Notes: generated by a model not told the origin, from the letters alone. Positions 37,022-46,353 are shown, counted from the first letter of the stretch. The stretch: 64,000 nucleotides of DNA from Bradyrhizobium tropiciagri (GCF_001189845.1 NZ_LFLZ01000017.1:62001-126000); one strand, 5' to 3'. A program made the numbers and translations.

Positions 37022-37142
37022 GTCGTCCTGGCGAAAGCCAGGACCCATAACCACCGCAGCGGATGATGAACGGGACAGCGGCCCCAGCGCCGCGCAACAA
37101 TGCGCAGTTGGGGTAATGGGTCCTGGCTTTCGCCAGGACGAC
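37022..37142. repeat. Long intergenic palindromic repeat (REP-like)
   Basis: Two 27-base arms (37022-37048 and 37116-37142) are exact reverse complements around a 67-base centre. Each arm contains its own palindrome, TCCTGGC-GAAA-GCCAGGA. Repeats with this TGGCGAAAGCCAGGA core are scattered between genes in Bradyrhizobium and related genomes (recollection). It separates the HTH gene from the small gene at 37369. Confidence 0.85.
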
Positions 37143-37368
37143 AATGGGGATTGTTCGCGCCAAACAACGCGGTGTCATCACCGCGAAAGCGGGTGATCCA
37201 GTATTCCAGAGGCGGCGGCGCTTGAGCCGACAGGTCGCGGCGTACTGGTTCGCCCGGGCCGCCAGCATTAGCGCTCACGGCACCGCGTCACGGGGCTTGC
37301 CAGGAAAGCCGTTTGGCCGCTTTAATCGAGGGATTACAGCATGTTATTTTTTGAACCGTGGATTTCCA

Positions 37369-37578
37369 ATGAACGCCATCGAGCAAATTATTGCCGGCTA
37401 TGTATCGCTGAAGAATCGTCAGGCGCTGGAAGAGCTCAGAGACCATCGCCAACGATTGTTGGACGGTGTTCGAGCACACAGCGTCCCGGGTTTCAGGCCG
37501 ACGGTCGTGCATGACACGCTCCGCGAGGAGATCGAGCTCATCGAGGCGGCATTGGCTCGCTTCGACGAGGACGCATAG
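37369..37578 (+). CDS. Small conserved hypothetical protein (69 residues)
   Basis: From ATG 37369 the product reads MNAIEQIIAGYVSLKNRQAL, then EELRDHRQRL, and ends EEIELIEAALARFDEDA. It appears fully helical, charged and soluble. The open frame extends far upstream into the palindromic repeat and is not credible there. Similar short helical proteins occur in Bradyrhizobium without a known role. It converges on the LysR gene. Confidence 0.55.
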   Translation: MNAIEQIIAGYVSLKNRQALEELRDHRQRLLDGVRAHSVPGFRPTVVHDTLREEIELIEAALARFDEDA

Positions 37579-37596
37579 CCCGCGACGGGGGCGCCG

Positions 37597-38484
37597 TCAC
37601 CCGCTGCGGTCGCTGACCTTCATCCGTCGAACCGTATCGATGAAGGCCTTGATGATCGGGGAGTGGCCACGCCCGCTGTGATGGGCGATGCTGTACTGGG
37701 TCTTGATGGTGCGGTCGCTGATCTCGAGCGCGCGCAGGTTGGGGTGCGGCACGAATTCGAAGTCGGCGACGACGCTGATGCCGAGCCCGCGCTCGACCGC
37801 CTTCCACACGCCCTCACGGCTCTCGATCTCGAACACCGGCTCGATCCTGATGCCCTCGGCCTGCATCGTTGCCTCGAAGGCGCGCCGCGTGGTCGAGCCG
37901 CGCTCGCGCAGCACGATCGGTTGGTCGGCCAGCTCGCGCAGCCGGACCGACTTACGCGTGAACCAGGGATGATCGCGATTGACGAACACGATCACGCGGT
38001 GGGTGCGGTAGGGGATCATGGTGACGCGCGGATCCTCCGGCACCTCAGCCAGGATCGCGACATCGGCCTCGAAGTCGACGATGTGGCGCAGCGTGCGTTC
38101 GGAATTGCCGAGCAGGGTCGAGATCTGCACCTCGGGGTGATCGCGCTTGAAGGCGGCAATGATCTCGGTGGCGTGAAACGGGCCGACGGTCGCCACGCGC
38201 AAATGGCCCTTGGTGGCCTTGCCATGCGCAGCCAACAGGTCGTGCGCCTCGTCGCAGAACGTCATGATGCCCCGCGTGATCTCGAACAGCGCGGCGCCGG
38301 CCTCGGTCAGCTCGGTGTGCCGCGGCTTGCGGATCAAAAGCTCGACGCCGTAGGTCTCCTCCAGCTCCTTGACCTGGATGGTCAGCGTCGGCTGCCCGAC
38401 ATGGAGCACGCGCGAGGCCGCGGTGAAGCCGCCATGGGCGGCGACCGCATGGAAGGCGCGCAGCTGGCTGAATACTATTGACAT
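37597..38484 (-). CDS. LysR family regulator of the phosphonate cluster
   Basis: The 295-residue protein starts MSIVFSQLRAFHAVAAHGGF with a LysR winged HTH (AASRVLHVGQPTLTIQVKEL) and an effector domain from about residue 90. It is divergent from the Fe-alcohol dehydrogenase / phosphonoacetate hydrolase operon and resembles regulators of 2-aminoethylphosphonate use, so it probably activates that operon in response to a phosphonate. ATG 38484 lies within the palindrome at 38475-38493; a TTG at 38520 gives a longer, less likely start. Confidence 0.85.
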   Translation of the reverse strand: MSIVFSQLRAFHAVAAHGGFTAASRVLHVGQPTLTIQVKELEETYGVELLIRKPRHTELTEAGAALFEITRGIMTFCDEAHDLLAAHGKATKGHLRVATVGPFHATEIIAAFKRDHPEVQISTLLGNSERTLRHIVDFEADVAILAEVPEDPRVTMIPYRTHRVIVFVNRDHPWFTRKSVRLRELADQPIVLRERGSTTRRAFEATMQAEGIRIEPVFEIESREGVWKAVERGLGISVVADFEFVPHPNLRALEISDRTIKTQYSIAHHSGRGHSPIIKAFIDTVRRMKVSDRSG

Positions 38485-38493
38485 AATCAATAG
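38475..38493. promoter_or_regulatory. Likely LysR operator between regulator and phosphonate operon
   Basis: CTATTGA (38475-38481) and TCAATAG (38487-38493) are inverted repeats five bases apart. TCAATAG recurs at 38517-38523, giving a 30-base phased second site. This fits a LysR recognition site plus activation site. The regulator's own ATG lies in the spacer, which would allow direct autorepression. Confidence 0.5.
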
Positions 38494-38564
38494 AACGCAT
38501 CCGAAGAATGAATTTGTCAATAGCAGCCGGCGCCGTACCTTCGCGCCAAATGGAGGACGCGTGG

Positions 38565-39695
38565 ATGGCCTGGACTTATTCCAACCCGGTAAGGATCGAA
38601 TTCGGAGCCGACAGCTTCGACAAGCTGCCGGCGTTGATCGGCAAGCGCGCCTATGCGCTCGTGACCTATGGCGAGCCGTTCTTCGATGGACTCGAGCGCC
38701 GGCTGCGCGCCGCGGCGGGGCCGTCCGTCCTGACCATCCGCGACGTCGCGCCCAATCCGGACTATCGGCTGCTCACCGAGCAGACCGCGCGCTTTGCCGG
38801 GCTCGCGAAGCAGCCCGAGGTGATCGTCGCGCTCGGCGGCGGCTCGGTGATCGACTCCGCAAAGGTGTTCGCGGCGGCCGGCGGCGACTTCGCGACCGTG
38901 AAGACCTATCTGGAGACGCAACAGGGCGCCGAGCGGCTCGCGGCGATCCCGATCGTCGCGGTGCCGACCACCGCCGGCACCGGCAGCGAAGTGACCTGCT
39001 GGGGCACGGTGTGGGACGAGGCCAACGGCAAGAAGTACTCGCTGGCGCGCCCGTCGCTCTATCCGACCCATGCGGTGATCGATCCGCGGCTGATGCTCGG
39101 CAAGCCGCAGCTTCTCACCATCAGCACCGGCCTCGATGCGCTGTCGCATGCGCTGGAGAGCATCTGGAACGTCAACAACAACCCGGTGTCGGCCAACCAC
39201 GCGGTGGCAGCGGCGCGCGGCGTTCTCGAGGTGCTGCCGAAGCTCGCCAATGACCTCGGCAATCTCGAGCTGCGCAGCCGCATGGCGCAGGCGGCATTGT
39301 TCGCAGGGCTCGCGTTCTCCAACACCAAGACCGCGATCGCGCATTCGCTGTCCTATCCGATCACGCTGCGGCACGGCGTGCAACATGGCATTGCCTGCTC
39401 GTTCTCGCTGCCGATGGTGCTGCGCAGCGTCAAGGGGGCGGGCGGGCTCTGCGAGGACAGCCTCAGGCAGATATTTGGCGCCGATCTGGCGCGCGCGGCC
39501 GACGACCTCGAAGACTTCATGGCGCGGCTCGGCATCTCCTGCAATCCGGCCGCCTACAGGATCGAGCGCGCGGAATGGCACGCGCTGATCGCGGACTCGC
39601 TCGAGGGCGAGCGCGGCCGCAATTTCCTGGGGTCGAAGGAGCGGTTGATCGAGGCAGCGCAGACCCAGCGCATGCCGAGCGCGGTGAGCGCGTGA
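38565..39695 (+). CDS. Phosphonate-metabolism Fe-dependent alcohol dehydrogenase
   Basis: This 376-residue group III (Fe-type) alcohol dehydrogenase resembles the phosphonate-associated subfamily. It should interconvert an alcohol and phosphonoacetaldehyde, most likely 2-hydroxyethylphosphonate, with NAD(P). Visible motifs are the nucleotide-binding GGGSVIDSAK and PTTAGTGSEVT, and the metal-site residues in TGLDALSHALES, TAIAHSLSYP and HGVQHG. GGAGG eight bases before ATG 38565 fixes the start. It is first in the operon with phosphonoacetate hydrolase and dehydrogenase, and no phnW aminotransferase is present. Confidence 0.85.
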   Translation: MAWTYSNPVRIEFGADSFDKLPALIGKRAYALVTYGEPFFDGLERRLRAAAGPSVLTIRDVAPNPDYRLLTEQTARFAGLAKQPEVIVALGGGSVIDSAKVFAAAGGDFATVKTYLETQQGAERLAAIPIVAVPTTAGTGSEVTCWGTVWDEANGKKYSLARPSLYPTHAVIDPRLMLGKPQLLTISTGLDALSHALESIWNVNNNPVSANHAVAAARGVLEVLPKLANDLGNLELRSRMAQAALFAGLAFSNTKTAIAHSLSYPITLRHGVQHGIACSFSLPMVLRSVKGAGGLCEDSLRQIFGADLARAADDLEDFMARLGISCNPAAYRIERAEWHALIADSLEGERGRNFLGSKERLIEAAQTQRMPSAVSA

Positions 39696-39720
39696 CGACG
39701 GCGCGGTGACAAGGAGAGAC

Positions 39721-40967
39721 ATGATGCAAGACACTCGCAAGACCATCACTGTCAACGGGCGCGATTACGAGGCGCCGACGCGGCCGACGGTCGTGATCTG
39801 CCTCGACGGTTCGGAACCCGGCTATATCGAGAAGGCGATCGAGGCCGGCGTGGCGCCGACCTTCGCACGCTTCATGAAGGAGGGCGCGCATGTCCACGCC
39901 GCCAGCGTGATCCCGAGCTTCACCAATCCCAACAACCTCTCGATCATCACCGGGCGGCCGCCCGCGGTGCACGGCATCGCCGGCAACTATTTCTACGACA
40001 CGGCGAACAACGCCGAAGTCATGATGAACGATCCGAAATTCCTGCGCGCGCCGACCATCCTGGCCGGGGTCCACGACGCCGGCTACAAGGTCGCCGCCGT
40101 CACCGCCAAGGACAAGCTGCGCACCTTGCTCGCCTACGGGCTCGACTATGCGAGCGGCCGCGCCATCGCGTTCTCGTCGGAGAAGGCCGACCAGGCCACC
40201 AAGGCTAATAACGGCATCGACAATGTGCTCGATTTCGTCGGCCTGCCGCTGCCGGAAGTCTACTCAGCCGATCTGTCGCGCTTCGTGTTCGCGGCCGGCG
40301 TCAAGCTGGTCGAACGTTACCGTCCAGATCTGATGTATCTGTCGACCACCGACTATATCCAGCACAAGGTCGGGCTCGGCACCAAGGTCGCCAACGACTT
40401 CTACGCGATGATCGACGGCTATCTTGCCCAGTTCGATGCGCTCGGCTGCAACATCGTGGCGACCGCCGACCACGGCATGAACGACAAGTTTCTGCCCGAT
40501 GGCAAGCCCGACGTGATCTATCTCCAGGACGTCATGGACGACTGGACGGGTGCGGGCGCCGCGCGCGTGATCCTGCCGATCACCGATCCTTACGTGGCCC
40601 ATCACGGCTCGCTCGGCTCGTTCGCGACCATCTACACGCCCGAAGGCGCGACGTCGGCACGCTGCTGATGCGGCTGCGCGATACCAAAGGGATCGAGGTT
40701 GCACTGACGCGCAAGGACGCTTGCGCCCGGTTCGAGCTGCCGCCGGACCGGATCGGCGATATCGTCGTGATCTCGACCAGGCACAAGGTGCTCGGCACCA
40801 GCGAATCTCGCCACGATCTGTCAGGGTTGACCGAGCCGCTGCGCTCGCATGGCGGGCTGACCGAGGAGCGGGTGCCGCTGATCGCCAACCGCAAGATCGT
40901 GCTGCCGGCCGGTCACGCCCTGCGCAATTTTGACGCCTTCGACGTCGCGCTCAACCGCATCCAGTGA
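39721..40967 (+). pseudogene. phnA: Phosphonoacetate hydrolase, frameshifted near the C-terminus
   Basis: The enzyme splits phosphonoacetate into acetate and phosphate. The alkaline-phosphatase-fold features are visible: Asp in VVICLDGSEP, the nucleophile Thr in PSFTNPNNLS, and metal ligands in STTDYIQHK, ATADHGMND and H-H-G-S-L. The frame ends early (stop at 40668), but the neighbouring frame continues with LLMRLRDTKGIEVALTRKDA through the last metal-binding motif PAGHALRNFD to 40967. Adding one G near 40650 (GCGGAC read as GCGAC) restores about 415 residues. AAGGAG precedes ATG 39721. The last metal-binding His lies beyond the break, so a true frameshift would kill the enzyme. Confidence 0.88.
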
Positions 40968-40991
40968 CATCCGGACTTTAAGGACACCACC

Positions 40992-42440
40992 ATGAACATC
41001 CAGGGCCCGGCCGTTCGCCATGAGCAGATGCGCATCGCAGGCTCGCTCGTCGACACCGACGAGCATGTCGAGGTCTTCAATCCCTACACCAACAAGGTGA
41101 TTGGCACCGTCCCGGCGGCGCGCCCGGAGCATGTGCGCAGCGCGTTCGCCAAGGCGGCGGCGTTCAAGCCGAAGCTGACGCGCTATGAGCGCCAGCGCAT
41201 CCTGCTGCGCACCGCCGAGATTTTGGCGGGCCGCAAGGAGGAGTTCGCGCGGTTGATCACCGCCGAGTCCGGGCTGTGCTGGAAGGACTCGCTCTACGAG
41301 GCCGGCCGCGCCTACGACGTCTACTCGTTTGCCGGCCAGCTCGCGATCATGGACGATGGCGAGATATTCTCCTGCGACATCAGCCCGCAGGGCAAGGCGC
41401 GCAAGATCTTCACGACGCGCGCGCCGCTGCTCGGCGCGATCTCCGCGATCACGCCGTTCAATCATCCGCTCAACATGGTGAGCCACAAGATCGCACCCGC
41501 GATCGCCACCAACAACCGCGTGGTGCTGAAGCCGACCGAGCTGACGCCGCTGACCGCGCTGGCGCTCGCCGATGTGCTGTATGAGGCCGGGCTGCCGCCG
41601 GAAATGCTGTCGGTGGTCACAGGCAATCCGCATTCGATGGGGGATGCGATGATCACAGATCCGGGCGTCGATCTCGTGACCTTCACCGGCTCGGTCAGGG
41701 TCGGCAAGCACATCGCCACCAAGGCGGGCTACAAGCGCCTGGTGCTCGAGCTCGGCGGCAATGATCCCCTGATCGTGATGGAGGACGCCGATCTCGAGAA
41801 GGCGGCCGAGCTTGCGGTCACCGGCGCGACCAAGAATTCCGGCCAGCGCTGCACGGCCGTCAAGCGCATCCTCTGCGTCGAGGCGGTTGCCGACGATTTT
41901 GCTGCGCTCGTCCTGAAGAAGGCACGCAGCTTGAAGTGCGGCGATCCGATGGACCCGACGGTCGATGTCGGCACCGTCATCCATGAGGGTGCGGCGAAGG
42001 AATTCGAGCGCCGCGTCAACGCGGCCGTTGCCGACGGCGCCGAGTTGCTACACGGCAACGATCGCCAGGGCGCGCTGTATCCACCGACGGTGGTCGACCG
42101 GATTCCCTACACCAGCGAGCTGGTGATGCAGGAGACGTTCGGGCCTGTCATCCCGATCATCCGCGTGCCCAACGACATCGAGAGCGTGATCCGGATTTCG
42201 AATTCGACCGCGTTCGGCCTGTCGTCCGGCGTCTGCACCAACCGGCTCGACTACATCACGCGGTTCGTCAACGAACTCGATGTCGGCACCGTCAATGTCT
42301 GGGAAGTGCCGGGCTACCGGATCGAGATGTCGCCGTTCGGCGGGATCAAGGACTCCGGCCTTGGCTACAAGGAGGGCGTGCAGGAGGCGATCAAGAGCTT
42401 CACCAACGTCAAGACCTACTCGCTGCCTTGGCCGGTCTAG
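40992..42440 (+). CDS. phnY: Phosphonoacetaldehyde dehydrogenase
   Basis: This 482-residue aldehyde dehydrogenase should oxidise phosphonoacetaldehyde to phosphonoacetate with NAD+, feeding the hydrolase encoded just upstream. ALDH features are complete: ITPFNHPLNMVSHKIAPA, GSVRVGK, the general base Glu in LVLELGGNDP and the catalytic Cys in NSGQRCTAVKR, with E-T-F-G-P-V near the end. Its place between phnA and an organophosphonate-type transporter supports the specific call over a generic aldehyde dehydrogenase. The start follows 24 bases after the repaired phnA stop. Confidence 0.88.
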   Translation: MNIQGPAVRHEQMRIAGSLVDTDEHVEVFNPYTNKVIGTVPAARPEHVRSAFAKAAAFKPKLTRYERQRILLRTAEILAGRKEEFARLITAESGLCWKDSLYEAGRAYDVYSFAGQLAIMDDGEIFSCDISPQGKARKIFTTRAPLLGAISAITPFNHPLNMVSHKIAPAIATNNRVVLKPTELTPLTALALADVLYEAGLPPEMLSVVTGNPHSMGDAMITDPGVDLVTFTGSVRVGKHIATKAGYKRLVLELGGNDPLIVMEDADLEKAAELAVTGATKNSGQRCTAVKRILCVEAVADDFAALVLKKARSLKCGDPMDPTVDVGTVIHEGAAKEFERRVNAAVADGAELLHGNDRQGALYPPTVVDRIPYTSELVMQETFGPVIPIIRVPNDIESVIRISNSTAFGLSSGVCTNRLDYITRFVNELDVGTVNVWEVPGYRIEMSPFGGIKDSGLGYKEGVQEAIKSFTNVKTYSLPWPV

Positions 42441-42525
42441 AGCAGCGCGTCCGACGAGGGCTGCACGCGCACAACAAGAACAACGCCGCGGCCGACAGCA
42501 TCAACCAAACAAAGGGGAGGCCTCA

Positions 42526-43842
42526 ATGTCGATCACGTTCAGTCCGTCGAGCGTCGGCTCGGTCGGAGTCCAGAATCCGGAGCTTGCGACCTCGTTCCGC
42601 CGCGCGCAGTGGCGGATGCTGTTCGCGGCGATGTTCTGCTATCTGTTCTTCTACACCGGGCGGCAGACCTTCGGCTTCGCCATTCCCGGCATCCAGGCCG
42701 AGTTCGGCGTCACCAAGGAGGCGCTGGGCTGGGCCAGCGCGGCGCTGCTCTGGTGCTACGCGGTCGGCCAGGCCATCAACGGCAATCTCGGCGACAAGTT
42801 CGGCGGCCGCCGGGTGATGAGCGCGGGCGCGATCCTCTCCTTCATCATGAACTGGGCGACCAGCCTGTCGACCGGGATCGTCAGCCTCACCGCGTTCTGG
42901 GGCATCAACGGTTATTTCCAGTCGATGGGATGGGCGCCGGGCAGCCGGCTGCTGTCGAATTGGTGGGGCCGCCACGAGCGCGGCACGGTCTACGGGCTCT
43001 ACACGTTCGCGGCGGGCCTCGCCTCGGTGCTGTCGTTCGTCACCTCGCTGGTCGTGGTCGGCTATTTCCAGCTCGACTGGCGCTGGATCTTCCGCATCCC
43101 GGTCGTGCTGCTGCTGCTCGGCGGCATCGCGTTCTATCTGATCGCGCGCGAGAAGCCCGAGGACATGGGCTTTGCCTCGCCGCATGACGAGGCCGACGAC
43201 GTTGTGGCAACGGAGGCCGCGGTCGATGCCAATGAGGGCTCGCTCGCGCGCTACAAGGCGGTGCTGTCGAACTGGCGCCTGCTGGTCGCCGGCGTCTCGA
43301 TCGGCTTCCAGAACGCGGCGCGCTATGGCCTGCTGGTGTGGGTGCCGGTGCACTTCCTCGGCAGCAACTGGGCCAAGGCCGGCGCGAGCTCGGTGGTCGA
43401 TCCGCGCTGGATCAGCATCGCGCTGCCGGTCGGCATGGCGGTCGGCGCGTTCAGCAACGGCTGGATCTCGGACCAGGTGTTCGGCTCGCGCCGTTACCTC
43501 GCGATCGTGCTCTACATGGTGCTCGCCGCGGTCACCGCGCTCTGCATGTATGCGATCCCGACCACCGATATCTATCTCGGCATGACGGTGCTGTTCCTGT
43601 GCGGCTTCTTCACTTATGGCCCGCAGTCCTCGTTCTGGGCATTGTGCCCGGACCTGGTCGGCCACAAGCGGGCAGGGACCGCAACCGGGGTGATGAACTT
43701 CTTCGCCTATCTGTTCGCGGGTCTCGGCGAGCCGATGATCGGCCACTTCATGGACAAGCATAACCAGACCTCGCTGGTGTTCCTGGTGGTCGCGATCTGC
43801 GCGACGTCGAGCGCGGTGGTGGCGGCCTTCATCCGCCGCTGA
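42526..43842 (+). CDS. MFS transporter of the OPA/GlpT-like family (phosphonate uptake)
   Basis: The 438-residue protein has 12 predicted membrane helices and the organophosphate:phosphate antiporter hallmark FFYTGRQTFGFAIPGIQAEF, with conserved DKFGGRR after helix 2. The family exchanges phosphate esters or phosphonates for phosphate. In this operon it most likely imports phosphonoacetate or 2-hydroxyethylphosphonate. GGGGAGG lies before ATG 42526; the longer open frame reads into phnY and is rejected. A strong terminator follows 31 bases after the stop. Confidence 0.85.
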   Translation: MSITFSPSSVGSVGVQNPELATSFRRAQWRMLFAAMFCYLFFYTGRQTFGFAIPGIQAEFGVTKEALGWASAALLWCYAVGQAINGNLGDKFGGRRVMSAGAILSFIMNWATSLSTGIVSLTAFWGINGYFQSMGWAPGSRLLSNWWGRHERGTVYGLYTFAAGLASVLSFVTSLVVVGYFQLDWRWIFRIPVVLLLLGGIAFYLIAREKPEDMGFASPHDEADDVVATEAAVDANEGSLARYKAVLSNWRLLVAGVSIGFQNAARYGLLVWVPVHFLGSNWAKAGASSVVDPRWISIALPVGMAVGAFSNGWISDQVFGSRRYLAIVLYMVLAAVTALCMYAIPTTDIYLGMTVLFLCGFFTYGPQSSFWALCPDLVGHKRAGTATGVMNFFAYLFAGLGEPMIGHFMDKHNQTSLVFLVVAICATSSAVVAAFIRR

Positions 43843-43873
43843 CGAGCGATCTACATCGGCGGGTCACGACAGG

Positions 43874-43910
43874 TCCGCGCTTCCACGGGAAGCGCGGATT
43901 GCTCTTTTTG
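43874..43910 (+). terminator. Intrinsic terminator of the phosphonate operon
   Basis: TCCGCGCTTCC and GGAAGCGCGGA form an 11-bp perfect stem with a three-base loop (43874-43898), followed by TTGCTCTTTTT. It is a clear rho-independent terminator directly after the transporter gene. Confidence 0.85.
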
Positions 43911-44020
43911 GACTGAGCAGACCGCCGTTGAGTGCGGTCCCCGGAGCCGCAGCGCCGGGCCAATTCTCTGAAAAATCCCGGCGCGGGCAGGCGAGCTGGC
44001 GCCCAATTTCTCGCCATGAC

Positions 44021-44100
44021 CTGATTAACATCAAGGCTTAATAGGTATAATTTATAGTATAATCAGTATGATATAGAAAATTGTATGCAGAATGCAAAAT
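44021..44100 (+). promoter_or_regulatory. AT-rich promoter region with candidate FNR/FixK box and GntR site
   Basis: CTGATTAACATCAA (44021-44034) matches TTGAT-N4-ATCAA on the other strand except for one end base, so it may bind an FNR/FixK-type regulator. TATAAT occurs at 44046-44051. TTGTATGCAG-AATGCAAAAT (44081-44100) is an imperfect dyad of the type bound by FadR/VanR-like GntR proteins, and such a gene lies in the operon. These are candidates only. The region is strikingly AT-rich compared with its surroundings. Confidence 0.4.
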
Positions 44101-44216
44101 GTGCTTGTCGCGTCAACCTCCTTGAAGCAGACTTCGCGCGGGGCAGGAGAGGCCAACCACCTTCGATGACGAGGCGCGCCAGGGGCAAAAGCAATCTGCC
44201 GGCAGAGGAGCGTGCA

Positions 44217-45521
44217 ATGAGCGAGCAGGTGTCCACCATCGCAATGGCAGATGCGGCGAAGCCTTCCGGCGTGCGCTGGAAGATCTTCCTGCTGATGCTG
44301 TTCCTGATCTCGATCAACTATATCGATCGCGCCTCGCTGTCGGTCGCGATGCCGGTCATCGCCAAGGAGTTCGATATCGATCCGGCGATGCAGGGCCTGA
44401 TCCTGAGCTCGTTCTTCTGGACCTACGCGCTGATGCAGGTGCCGGGCGGCATGCTTGCCGATCGCTTCAAGCCGCGCATCGTGATCGCGCTCGCGACATT
44501 GTTCTGGGGCTTCTTCCAGGCGCTGGCGGCGCTGTCCACCAGCTGGATGCTGCTGCTCATGACCCGGCTCGGGCTCGGCGCGTCGGAAGCGCCGATCTAT
44601 CCGGCCGGCGGCAAGCTCAACGCGATCTGGATGACGCAGACCGAACGCGGTCGCGGCGCGACCTTGCTGGACGGCGGTGCGCCGCTCGGCGCTGCGCTTG
44701 GCTCGATCGTGATCGCCTGGCTGATGGCGGCGTTCAGCTCCTGGCGCGTCGCCTTCGTCGTCGCCGGCATCGGCACCATGCTGTGCGGGCTGTGGGCCTG
44801 GTACTACATCCGCAACGTGCCGCGCGAGCATCCGTCGGTCAATGAAGCCGAGGCGCGCTATCTCGAGGAGGCGCATGCGATCGAGGACGCGGCGACGCCG
44901 CCCTCGTCCGGCGCCAGCGGCATCGCCTATTTCCGCTTCCGCTCGGTGTGGTGCATGTGCCTCGGCTGGATGTTCTTCAACACCACCTTCTACGGGCTGC
45001 TGACCTGGATGCCGACCTATCTGTTCAAGGTGCACGGCTTCGACATCAAGGCGCTCGGCGGCGCCTCCTTCATCATCTTCTTCGCAGGCTTCGTCGGCGA
45101 ACTGGTCGGCGGCTGGATCGGCGATGGCTGGCGCGCGCGGGGCGGGGCGCCCAACACCGTGTTCCGCACGCTGTTCGGCATCGCCGCGATCATGGCGACG
45201 GTGTCGATCTTCCTCGTCGCCTACGTCACCAATGCGGTTGCGGTGGTGGTGCTGCTGTCGACGACGCTGTTCTTCCTGCGCTGGTGCGGCATGTACTGGG
45301 CGATCCCCTCGGCGCTGGCAGGCCGCGGCAAGTCCGGCTTCCTCGGCGGCTGCATGAATCTCGGCGGCAACATTGCCGGCATCACGACGCCGTTGATCGT
45401 CGGCTTCATCGTGCAGGCCACCGGTTCCTACTTCCTGGCCCTGATGTATTTCGCCGCCGCGGGCATTGCGCTGTTGATCTGCTCGACCCTGATCGACTAC
45501 AGCCGCAAGCTCCCGGTCTAG
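44217..45521 (+). CDS. MFS transporter (anion:cation symporter type)
   Basis: The 434-residue protein has 12 membrane helices with the ACS-family start WKIFLLMLFLISINYIDRAS and the loop G-G-M-L-A-D-R-F-K-P-R. Relatives import glucarate, galactonate, tartrate, phthalate or 4-hydroxyphenylacetate. Here the substrate is probably the acid or cyclic amide handled by the following enzymes. ATG 44217 has GAGGAG upstream; the frame extends upstream without family character. It is first in a six-gene operon whose members mostly overlap. Confidence 0.85.
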   Translation: MSEQVSTIAMADAAKPSGVRWKIFLLMLFLISINYIDRASLSVAMPVIAKEFDIDPAMQGLILSSFFWTYALMQVPGGMLADRFKPRIVIALATLFWGFFQALAALSTSWMLLLMTRLGLGASEAPIYPAGGKLNAIWMTQTERGRGATLLDGGAPLGAALGSIVIAWLMAAFSSWRVAFVVAGIGTMLCGLWAWYYIRNVPREHPSVNEAEARYLEEAHAIEDAATPPSSGASGIAYFRFRSVWCMCLGWMFFNTTFYGLLTWMPTYLFKVHGFDIKALGGASFIIFFAGFVGELVGGWIGDGWRARGGAPNTVFRTLFGIAAIMATVSIFLVAYVTNAVAVVVLLSTTLFFLRWCGMYWAIPSALAGRGKSGFLGGCMNLGGNIAGITTPLIVGFIVQATGSYFLALMYFAAAGIALLICSTLIDYSRKLPV

Positions 45522-45576
45522 AATCGAACTACGGCCCAGCCCGTGAAGGGTTCGGCCGGTTGATGAGGCCTCGCGA

Positions 45577-46353
45577 ATGACACGTCCCGTCCGGCTCGGC
45601 ATGCTGACGCCGTCGTCGAATACCGCACTCGAGCCGATCACCTGCGCGATGCTGGCTGGGATCGACGGCGTCTCGGCGCATTTCTCGCGCTTCAAGGTGA
45701 CGGAGATCGCGCTGTCGGAGCAGGCGCTGCGCCAGTTCGACGCCAGCGAGATCCTTCGCGCCGCGGAATTGCTCGCCCATGCCAAGGTCGACGTGATCGC
45801 CTGGAACGGCACCTCGGCAAGCTGGCTCGGCTTCGATCGCGACGAGAGCCTGTGCGAGCAGATCACCGCCGCGACGGGGATCGAGGCCTGCACCACGGTG
45901 CTGGCCTATCGCGACCTGCTGCGGCGGATCGGCGCCAGGCGCATCGGGCTGGTGACGCCATATCGCCGGGATGTGCAGGACAGGATCATCGCCAACTGGA
46001 ATTCGGAAGGGCTGCACTGCTTCGCCGAGCGGCACTTGTCGCTGCAGGACAATTTCTCCTTTGCCGAGGTCAGCGAGGCCACCGTCGCAGGACTGATCGA
46101 GGAGGTGGTGCGCGAGGGCTGCGATGCCGCCGTCGTGCTCTGCACCAATATGCGCGGCGCGGGCGCGGCCGAACGGCTGGAGCGCGGATTTGGCGTGCCG
46201 GTGCTGGACTCGATTGCGGTGACGTTGTGGGCGTGCCTTGCCAAGACGGGCAGCGATCCGTCGCGCGTGCATGGCTGGGGCAGCCTGTTCACGAATCCCG
46301 ATCTGCGCGCGGCGAGCGCAATCTCCGATCAAGACAATGAAGGCGTGCAGTGA
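45577..46353 (+). CDS. Arylmalonate decarboxylase / Asp-Glu racemase family protein
   Basis: The product has 258 residues of the Asp/Glu/hydantoin racemase superfamily. It shows LTPSSNTALEPI at the start, WNGTSASWLGFD in place of the first catalytic Cys, and a single late Cys in VVLCTNMRGAG. One-Cys members with G-T-S include arylmalonate decarboxylases, while maleate isomerases keep two Cys. A cofactor-free decarboxylase or isomerase of a malonate- or maleate-like acid is therefore likely. It is followed by the GntR gene with a GTGA overlap, so they are translated together. Confidence 0.75.
   Translation: MTRPVRLGMLTPSSNTALEPITCAMLAGIDGVSAHFSRFKVTEIALSEQALRQFDASEILRAAELLAHAKVDVIAWNGTSASWLGFDRDESLCEQITAATGIEACTTVLAYRDLLRRIGARRIGLVTPYRRDVQDRIIANWNSEGLHCFAERHLSLQDNFSFAEVSEATVAGLIEEVVREGCDAAVVLCTNMRGAGAAERLERGFGVPVLDSIAVTLWACLAKTGSDPSRVHGWGSLFTNPDLRAASAISDQDNEGVQ

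Noticed and set aside
44052..45896. 614-codon minus-strand frame across the MFS transporter
   Set aside because: It has the low-complexity His/Arg/Gln composition of a shadow frame opposite a membrane protein gene.
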